A stretch of 19,724 nucleotides of DNA, from contig JAQWON010000025.1 of NCBI GenBank assembly GCA_029245825.1, positions 1-19,724 of the forward strand, written 5' to 3'. A program made the position numbers and the translations under genes. The notes under the pieces are model-generated. The model searched no databases and had not been told where the DNA came from. It worked only from the letters and a program-made list of their open reading frames with translations. Origin of the DNA: Flavobacteriaceae bacterium (lineage in GTDB: Bacteria; Bacteroidota; Bacteroidia; Flavobacteriales; Flavobacteriaceae). Below, in pieces: positions 15,489-19,724 of the stretch (position 1 is the stretch's first letter; each line of letters begins with the position of its first letter).

Positions 15489-15501
15489 ACTACAATAGCT
15501 T

Positions 15502-16032
15502 TCAATTCGATTTTAGATTATAGGTAAATTGTGTTAGTCCTGTTTTAAATTTAACCTGACTCTCAAGTAGAAATTCAGAAGGAACAAAACCATTTTTAAA
15601 GAGCAAAGTTCCTTTATGAAGATTAACAGGGATAATAGATAGGATTATTTTATCAATTAAGCCGATACTTATTAGTGCTTGTGCCAATTCAGCACCACCA
15701 TCACAATAAATATCTCCTGAGTTCAACCCTTTTAGCTCATTGATCAATTTATTCAAATCCTCGTTGTAAAAATGAAGTTTTTTTGAAGAAGGTTTAGAAT
15801 TCCTTGTAATTACATAAACATCCTTATCCTCATGATAAGGATATCCCATATTGATTACCTTTTCATATGTTTTCCTTCCTACAAGAATTGAACTTATTGT
15901 TTTAATAAAATTCTTATATCCATAGTCTTCACCTTCAACTTGGAATTCGTTTAGAAAGTCTATATTACCATTTTCTCCAGCAATAAATCCGTCAGTAGAC
16001 ATTGCTATGTATAAAATCATCTTAGAAGTCAT
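15502..16032 (-). CDS. Dihydrofolate reductase/RibD C-terminal family protein
   Basis: A 176-residue cytosolic protein of the DHFR-like/RibD C-terminal fold: KMILYIAMSTDGFIAGENGN at the N-terminus, SSILVGRKTYEKV at about 47-59, DVYVITRNSKPSS, DIYCDGGAELAQALISIGLI (NADPH-binding Gly-Gly region) and LSIIPVNLHKGTLLF near the C-terminus. Proteins of this group (YwjB-like) reduce an unknown substrate with NAD(P)H. True DHFR or riboflavin activity is not implied. Start: ATG 16032, with a second ATG four codons in. A TATTTTAG box lies 6 nt upstream, just past the U-tract of repeat copy C. It is flanked on both sides by family 1 repeats, so it behaves as one cassette unit. Confidence 0.87.
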   Translation of the reverse strand: MTSKMILYIAMSTDGFIAGENGNIDFLNEFQVEGEDYGYKNFIKTISSILVGRKTYEKVINMGYPYHEDKDVYVITRNSKPSSKKLHFYNEDLNKLINELKGLNSGDIYCDGGAELAQALISIGLIDKIILSIIPVNLHKGTLLFKNGFVPSEFLLESQVKFKTGLTQFTYNLKSN

Positions 16033-16046
16033 AGAAATCTAAAATA

Positions 16047-16124
16047 AAAAAAAACCGCTACACTATAACAGTATAACGGTTTTATCATTATAAGTTGCTC
16101 CCCCTATTGTTGAAAGTTGCAGCA
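16047..16124 (-). repeat. Family 1 cassette repeat, copy C (core, TATAAT box, hairpin terminator)
   Basis: Same layout as copy B: core at 16097-16124, TTTCAA (16115-16110), 17 nt, TATAAT (16092-16087), hairpin (16082-16052) and nine U on the minus strand. The hairpin changes relative to B lie in the loop, so pairing is kept. It is located 3' of the cupin gene and 5' of the reductase gene. Confidence 0.88.
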
Positions 16125-16174
16125 CCACTAAATCTTTTAATGGATTAGGATAGAATTGAAAATTTGAAATAGAC

Positions 16175-16645
16175 CTATTCATCATTTAGTAATAGCGCTA
16201 CTTCATCATAGGCTTTTTGGGATAAGACATCAGTCCATTCTGTTTCACCCTTATAAATAGCTAAATAAGTTACGTCTTGATGTTTTGAGGAGGAGTGCCA
16301 GTGTTCTGTATTGGCAGTACATTTTAAAATATTACCTTCCTCGATTACAATGGGTTGCTTCCCTTTTTCTTGGTAATAACCTTTTCCGGAAACAACAATT
16401 AAAACCTGACGATCTTTATGCTTGTGCCAATTCAATGTTGAATTCGCCTTGAAAGTTGCCTTGGTAATATTGTAAGATAACGATTCATCTGATCGAATCA
16501 GGGGATTTAACCATGCTTCACCTAAATAATTGGTGTTAGGCGCTTTGAATCCTTCTATAAGGTATGATGAGACTTCATATTCATTGGTTTGTGCTTGAAT
16601 GCTTAGAGATAAAAAAGTAATCAGTAAAATCAGGAGGTTTTTCAT
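16175..16645 (-). CDS. Secreted cupin-domain protein
   Basis: This 156-residue exported protein has signal MKNLLILLITFLSLSIQAQ. The single cupin barrel shows motif 1, NWHKHKDRQVLIVVSGKGYY (His-x-His metal ligands, the downstream Gly-x-Gly), and motif 2 centred on ANTEHWHSSSKHQDVTYLAIY, where HWH supplies the remaining ligand. It resembles quercetinase-like and related small cupins, which are often found with sugar or aromatic degradation enzymes. The reaction here is unknown. The ATG lies directly at the edge of family 2 repeat R1, with TACATTTA ending 4 nt before it. It is followed by repeat C. The next gene, the reductase, is functionally unrelated, as expected of a cassette series. Confidence 0.87.
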   Translation of the reverse strand: MKNLLILLITFLSLSIQAQTNEYEVSSYLIEGFKAPNTNYLGEAWLNPLIRSDESLSYNITKATFKANSTLNWHKHKDRQVLIVVSGKGYYQEKGKQPIVIEEGNILKCTANTEHWHSSSKHQDVTYLAIYKGETEWTDVLSQKAYDEVALLLNDE

Positions 16646-16713
16646 ATCCTAAATGTAAGAAAAATTGAGTTCCAATATTTGAAGAACAACCTCAAATAGA
16701 TATGTCTGAATGA
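16643..16713. repeat. Family 2 repeat R1 (promoter box plus coding tail)
   Basis: The left part, read on the minus strand, gives CTTACATTTAGGATATG, the promoter and start of the cupin gene. The right part, on the plus strand, encodes PIFEEQPQIDMSE followed by TGA. Sequence diverges right after the stop. It is near-identical to R4 through the whole unit. Confidence 0.85.
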
Positions 16714-16861
16714 TAGTTTGATAGGTTTAGAATAAAACAGATTACTTAAAAACTTTGATTTCCTTTACAAAAAATAAAAAAAGAATTTTTTAATTAATCT
16801 AACAATAAAATTTACATTCATTATCTACAAATTACAATAATTTTAAAAGAAGAAGATATGC

Positions 16862-17062
16862 CTATAGTTTAAGCTTTTTTTTAACAATCCTAATTAATAT
16901 CCAAGCAGGAAACAATATTCCACATAAATATGAGGGTATTATAGTTAACTCTCTAAAAACTCCAATTAATATAGTTTCTATTTCATTTAAATATAAAAAA
17001 TAGAATAATCCAATATTTAACCAAGCAATAATTGATATAATAATTAAAATATTCATTTTCAT
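16862..17062 (-). CDS. Small two-helix membrane protein
   Basis: A 66-residue protein with two hydrophobic segments, ILIIISIIAWLNIGLFYFLY and IIPSYLCGILFPAWILIRIV, separated by a short loop with acidic residues (NEIETILIGVFRELT) and ending in a KKKLKL basic tail. Both ends are probably cytosolic. No family is recognised. The ATG (17060-17062) is part of the repeat boundary of R2, with TACATTTA ending 4 nt upstream; a second ATG lies two codons in. The 148 nt between its end and R1 hold no further gene. It forms a one-gene unit between repeats R1 and R2. Confidence 0.68.
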   Translation of the reverse strand: MKMNILIIISIIAWLNIGLFYFLYLNEIETILIGVFRELTIIPSYLCGILFPAWILIRIVKKKLKL

Positions 17063-17113
17063 ATTCTAAATGTAAGAAAAATTGAGTTCCAATATTTAAG
17101 TGTACCTGAGGAA
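17060..17113. repeat. Family 2 repeat R2 (truncated variant)
   Basis: The left part is nearly identical to R1 and R4 (CTAAATGTAAGAAAAATTGA). After CCAATATTTAA it jumps to TGTACCTGAGGAAG, a piece found in R3 but absent from R1 and R4. The coding tail is therefore present with a different internal deletion. Confidence 0.8.
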
Positions 17114-17178
17114 GATTAGTATCAGGTATCAGTAGTTCTTTTTTGTATTTTAGGACTTGATTAATTCTTTTATACTTT

Positions 17179-17347
17179 ATGAGTCTATTTCAAAAATCTG
17201 TACTAACTGAATACTTAAGCTCCATTCCTGCCTAAATTAAGAGAGGATAATATTACAAAAGAGGAACCATTTGTAGAAAGACCAATATTTAAAGAAATAG
17301 ATTTGAATGTACCTGAAGAACAACCTCAAATAGATATGTCTGAATAA
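17179..17347 (+). pseudogene. Remnant of a gene: restriction-methylase-like N-terminus joined to a repeated C-terminal tail
   Basis: ATG at 17179 opens MSLFQKSVLTEYLSSIPA and stops at 17233-17235. One base out of frame, from 17231, a second frame reads PKLREDNITKEEPFVERPIF and ends VPEEQPQIDMSE with TAA at 17345-17347. MSLFQKSVL..YL is what I recall as the start of Eco57I-like/type IIG methylase-endonucleases in Bacteroidota; I could not check this. The C-terminal tail is the sequence repeated in R1, R4 and partly R2. It may be a deleted gene whose ends remain, or two unrelated fragments side by side. Confidence 0.45.
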
Positions 17348-17368
17348 TTACTTATTTTTAGACATATG
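17245..17368 (+). repeat. Family 2 repeat R3 (longest copy of the coding tail, plus promoter)
   Basis: R3 contains the most complete tail, with the segment between CCAATATTT and GAAGAACAACC that R1, R2 and R4 lack in part or whole. After the TAA it continues TTACTTATTTTTAGACATATG, giving a TATTTTTA box 5 nt before the start of the DUF3237-like gene. Confidence 0.82.
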
Positions 17369-17869
17369 AGAAAGCTAATAATTCTTTTACTATTTGTTCC
17401 ACTTATTTCTTTTGGACAAAAAATTAAAGGCGATAAAATTCTTTCTATTAAAGTGTCCGTTGGAGAGTGGCAATCATCCCCCGGAGAATACTTAAACTTA
17501 AAAACAATTTATGCTCCTTATAGTAAAGGAGTTTTTGATGGAATTATCAGCGGTAAAGTTCTTCCAGTCGGAGGGGACTTCCCATTATATTATCAAAAAG
17601 ACGGAAAAACATTTGAGGATTTAGACATCGTTTTAGTCTTAATTACAGAGGATAATGAGAAAATTTATTGTACAGCAACTGGAGTTTTTAATTTCGTTAC
17701 TGATACTTTTGAACCATTAAAATTTCAAACTCATTGGCGCTTCAAAACATCAAGTGAAAAATACAAATATCTCAATGATGTAATGGGAATTGGTTTTGGA
17801 AAGGTTCTGCCAGCTGATTCTGAATATAATTTTCAACACGACATATATGATGTTTACCTTGAGGAATAA
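17366..17869 (+). CDS. Secreted DUF3237-like protein
   Basis: This 167-residue exported protein has signal MRKLIILLLFVPLISFGQ. The mature part resembles the DUF3237 small beta-barrel family: KGVFDGIISGKVLPVGGDF, then EDLDIVLVLITEDNEKIYC, then FKTSSEKYKYLNDVMGIGFG and a terminal YDVYLEE. Family members lack a firm function; some are associated with aromatic or lactone metabolism. The promoter box and all 18 signal-peptide codons match those of the divergently encoded gene at 18428-19075 at 47 of 54 bases, though the mature proteins are unrelated. It converges with the lipoprotein gene at 17917-18399; only a weak AT palindrome (17882-17893) lies between them. Confidence 0.75.
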   Translation: MRKLIILLLFVPLISFGQKIKGDKILSIKVSVGEWQSSPGEYLNLKTIYAPYSKGVFDGIISGKVLPVGGDFPLYYQKDGKTFEDLDIVLVLITEDNEKIYCTATGVFNFVTDTFEPLKFQTHWRFKTSSEKYKYLNDVMGIGFGKVLPADSEYNFQHDIYDVYLEE

Positions 17870-17916
17870 GATTTAAGGTACTTATAATTATAACCAATTT
17901 ACAAATTACCCCCCCC

Positions 17917-18399
17917 TTAGCAAGTCAAAATATAATTTTCGTCACAGTTGATAGGTTCTGTAAAACCTAGATCGTCTACCTTACTAAAAGTTGTGTCTAT
18001 TGCAAGTACTCCATCACAATATACTCTAAAATAAAGTTTTCCATCTGGTGCAATTTCAAAGTAAAACTGATACAATTTCTCTCCGCCGGGATTACTTTTA
18101 TCTACTTGAGTAAATTTTAAAGTGGTCTCTGTTTCTTCTTCTATAGAAAGTGCTGAAACTTCGTTATAACCATCAGAGTCAGTAGAATTAAATTCTCCTT
18201 CAAAATTAATGTCACAGGAAAACTCATCAAATATTTTCACAACATAATCTTTACTAAATTTAACATATGACTCTCCAACAGTATCCTCAACCCAAATTAT
18301 ATTATCATATTCTATTCGAAATAGATCTTGACTGCTGTTAGAGTTTTTAGAACAAGAAAGTATTATAACGGATAATAGAAGCAGAAGAAAGTTTTTCAT
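17917..18399 (-). CDS. Lipoprotein of unknown function
   Basis: A 160-residue lipoprotein: signal MKNFLLLLLSVIILSC with lipobox cysteine, then SKNSNSSQ. The mature domain is rich in beta-prone and acidic residues (FRIEYDNIIWVEDTVGESYV, FEGEFNSTDSDGYNEVSALS, KLYFRVYCDGVLAIDTTF) and ends with Cys (INCDENYILTC), so a disulphide is possible. It recalls small flavobacterial lipocalin-like or beta-sandwich lipoproteins, but no family is recognised. It starts 28 nt after the stop of the 215-residue secreted protein, so they probably form an operon. A run of eight G follows its stop codon directly on the coding strand (C8 at 17909-17916), which is unusual in this AT-rich DNA. Confidence 0.72.
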   Translation of the reverse strand: MKNFLLLLLSVIILSCSKNSNSSQDLFRIEYDNIIWVEDTVGESYVKFSKDYVVKIFDEFSCDINFEGEFNSTDSDGYNEVSALSIEEETETTLKFTQVDKSNPGGEKLYQFYFEIAPDGKLYFRVYCDGVLAIDTTFSKVDDLGFTEPINCDENYILTC

Positions 18400-18427
18400 A
18401 TATATAAAATGTTAAACAAATTGAGAA

Positions 18428-19075
18428 TTAGTAAAAATCCATTTCAATTTGACTCTCATATAACCTTGTTACACTATCTTTTTGTGCGATATATAAATCC
18501 AACTTCATTTGATTTTTTTTTCTAACTTCATTAAGGTAAACAGAGTCTGAATCTACAGGAATCCAATTAAATTTTACAGAAGGCACTCTTAATTCATCAA
18601 TCTTATATTCTTTAGTGTTAATTAACTCCTTGTTTTCAAGAAAAAACGTACTTGATTCTATTGAATACCCGCCAAAATCATCAGAATAATTATTGCTAAA
18701 ACTCAGAGTATCAATTGAATTAATTAACATTACTGAATATCCACACATCTCACATTCAAGTGTGCCTGATTCGATAGCCGACTCCTGATTAAGGAAGTCT
18801 ACTTTCTCACCATATAAACTTTGGCTTTTTCCGATTTTTAAAACATTTTTTGTATTAATCTCGTATATATTTTTTAGATTTTGAATACTGTCATATACAA
18901 TAAAATACTCTTGGTTATTTTCTTTTGATTCTTTTAATTCCATTGAATTAATATCTACAAACCTTAAAGTCAAATATCCATTGGTCCAAAGTGAATTCTC
19001 ATACTTTTCTAAAAAACTAGTTTGCCCAAAAGAGATAAGCGGAACAAATAGTAAAACAGGTATTAGCTTTTTCAT
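18428..19075 (-). CDS. Secreted protein of unknown function sharing its signal-peptide module with the DUF3237-like gene
   Basis: This 215-residue exported protein has signal MKKLIPVLLFVPLISFGQ. The mature part begins TSFLEKYENSLWTNGYLTLRF and contains a CxxC (LECEMCGYSVML), a Ser/Asn-rich middle (SFSNNYSDDFGGYSIESSTF) and an Arg/Lys-Gln-rich C-terminus (VRKKNQMKLDLYIAQKDSVT). SLW..GYL.L.F resembles small beta-barrel proteins of flavobacteria, but no family is named. The start lies at the edge of repeat R4, with TATATTTA ending 4 nt upstream. It probably leads an operon with the lipoprotein at 17917-18399. The signal-peptide codons differ from those of the gene at 17366 mainly at silent positions, suggesting a shared origin of this 5' module. 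Confidence 0.72.
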   Translation of the reverse strand: MKKLIPVLLFVPLISFGQTSFLEKYENSLWTNGYLTLRFVDINSMELKESKENNQEYFIVYDSIQNLKNIYEINTKNVLKIGKSQSLYGEKVDFLNQESAIESGTLECEMCGYSVMLINSIDTLSFSNNYSDDFGGYSIESSTFFLENKELINTKEYKIDELRVPSVKFNWIPVDSDSVYLNEVRKKNQMKLDLYIAQKDSVTRLYESQIEMDFY

Positions 19076-19163
19076 ATACTAAATATAAGAAAAATTGAGT
19101 TCCAATATTTGAAGAACAACCTCAAATTGATATGTCTGAATAATTCCTTATTTTAGATATATG
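19073..19163. repeat. Family 2 repeat R4 (two-sided: minus promoter, coding tail, plus promoter)
   Basis: On the minus strand the left side gives CTTATATTTAGTATATG, start of the 215-residue gene. The middle encodes PIFEEQPQIDMSE plus TAA (with one silent change, ATT for ATA). The right side gives CTTATTTTAGATATATG on the plus strand, opening only a 12-codon frame. The two outer ends are therefore imperfect inverted copies. Confidence 0.85.
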
Positions 19164-19251
19164 AGTTACTATAGAAGGAGCAGCAGAAGATCATTGTAAC
19201 TATTCAGGGTTACCTTCTCCTATGGCATATCAAAAAAATAAAAAAAACGTT

Positions 19252-19434
19252 ATGAAAAAAGAAAAATTATTTATGTGGGGACCAATTGCAATTGCATTAA
19301 TTTGTATGTTGTATTCTGTAGGTCTAGGACTTTCCGGAAACACTGCTGAAGCTCAATACTCAGCTCATTGGCCTGGAACTATACTTTTGTTTACTATAGC
19401 AATTAATCAAATAATTTTAAATAGTAGAAAATGA
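19252..19434 (+). CDS. Small two-helix membrane protein, first of a chain of tiny overlapping ORFs
   Basis: From ATG 19252 it encodes 60 residues: MKKEKLFMWGPIAIALICML (first helix), a polar loop with SGNTAEAQYSAHWPG, then TILLFTIAINQIIL (second helix) and SRK. An in-frame ATG at 19222 would add ten mostly basic residues and is less likely. Its stop overlaps the next ORF's ATG (ATGA), a sign of translational coupling. I recognise no family. It lies about 90 nt past repeat R4, in plus orientation. Confidence 0.6.
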   Translation: MKKEKLFMWGPIAIALICMLYSVGLGLSGNTAEAQYSAHWPGTILLFTIAINQIILNSRK

Positions 19435-19562
19435 GTATCGGAATGTTCATAGTTGGTTTCGCTATCTTTAGTGTATATATATACCTAACGATATGGAACA
19501 TTTTCTACAGCAGTAGGAAGCAACGAGAGGAAAACTATCCTGACTTAGATGGAATGGGATAA
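19431..19562 (+). CDS. Tiny single-helix membrane protein, overlapping ORF
   Basis: A 43-residue ORF whose ATG overlaps the preceding stop by four bases. One membrane segment (MFIVGFAIFSVYIYLTIWNI) is followed by the charged tail SSRKQREENYPDLDGMG, which would lie in the cytosol. No family is recognised. Its support is the coupling to both neighbours and the clean membrane-plus-charged-tail layout. Confidence 0.5.
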   Translation: MSIGMFIVGFAIFSVYIYLTIWNIFYSSRKQREENYPDLDGMG

Positions 19563-19659
19563 AAAATTAATATACAAGAACGAAACAAAGCCACGAATAA
19601 TACTTTTAGTTGTAGTTTTTTCTATTCTTATAGGACTTTTATACTTCTTCGCATTATGA
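19549..19659 (+). CDS. Tiny single-helix membrane protein, overlapping ORF
   Basis: A 36-residue ORF that starts 14 nt inside the previous one in another frame. A charged N-terminus (MEWDKKLIYKNETKPR) precedes one helix (IILLVVVFSILIGLLYFFAL). No family is recognised. Its stop overlaps the next ATG (ATGA). Overlap and layout support translation, but such short frames can arise by chance. Confidence 0.42.
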   Translation: MEWDKKLIYKNETKPRIILLVVVFSILIGLLYFFAL

Positions 19660-19721
19660 AACAGATATATAACTTTTTTAAAGTCAAATGTGTTACAGAA
19701 CTTATTGGAAGCAATGGTTAG
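19656..19721 (+). CDS. Possible 21-codon ORF at the end of the chain
   Basis: ATG overlapping the previous stop (ATGA) encodes MKQIYNFFKVKCVTELIGSN with one further residue, stopping three bases before the window end. It is too short to judge by composition and is listed only because of the ATGA overlap. Confidence 0.22.
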   Translation: MKQIYNFFKVKCVTELIGSNG

Positions 19722-19724
19722 CAT

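Noticed and set aside
14491..16124. Reading the family 1 repeats as canonical integron attC sites
   Set aside because: The ends do not fit RYYYAAC...GTTRRRY; copy A even shows the reverse order (GTTGTGC...CACTAAC), and no integrase gene is in the window.
19161..19199. 12-codon frame starting at the ATG of repeat R4's right edge
   Set aside because: It stops almost at once; it is best read as a leftover promoter and start codon of a lost gene.

Overview
The window looks like chromosomal DNA of a marine or aquatic flavobacterium (Bacteroidota). The evidence is very low GC, signal peptides of the MKKL...LLFVPLISFGQ type, many lipoproteins, a CarboxypepD_reg/TonB-dependent receptor, no clear Shine-Dalgarno sites, and promoters of the TTTG-N19-TAnnTTTG type. 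One perfect example of that promoter lies at 12940-12970. No tRNA, rRNA or CRISPR was seen.

Positions 1-14000 look like an ordinary chromosomal stretch. In order it holds: a fructosamine-kinase-family gene running off the left edge (-); a secreted two-repeat ABM-like protein (-); a 980-residue exported protein joining a beta-propeller, an OmpA-like region and a caspase domain (+); a lamin-tail lipoprotein (+); a GH13 oligo-1,6-glucosidase-type enzyme (+); a frameshifted ABM-like gene (-); two tiny two-helix membrane proteins; an SMP-30/gluconolactonase-like lipoprotein (+); a three-gene metal-uptake-type operon (His/Cys-rich small protein, lipoprotein, ZnuD-like TonB receptor; -); and a SnoaL+ABM lipoprotein (-). 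Gene ends are marked by compact hairpin terminators.

At 14000-14300 a promoter-like sequence precedes a GC-rich, fold-prone segment (about 52% GC in an AT-rich background) and then a 51-codon ORF. This is a candidate structured RNA or leader.

From about 14490 to the right edge the DNA looks like an accessory, cassette-like region. Small unrelated genes (merTP plus a GDCCVxC protein, a DHFR/RibD-like reductase, a secreted cupin, small membrane proteins, a DUF3237-like secreted protein, an unknown lipoprotein and an unknown secreted protein) are separated by two repeat families. Family 1 (three copies near 14515, 15461 and 16097) sits 3' of each minus-strand cassette and combines a 28-bp core with a promoter-like TATAAT box and a hairpin/U-tract terminator. 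Family 2 (four copies near 16643, 17060, 17245 and 19073) carries a recurring 3' tail of one coding sequence (ending EEQPQIDMSE-stop) plus a promoter box lying 4-5 nt before the next start codon. In one inverted pair, this promoter plus the whole signal-peptide coding segment is shared by two genes with unrelated mature proteins. No integrase or canonical attC is visible, so how the cassettes move or recombine is unknown. This modular array is the most interesting part of the window.
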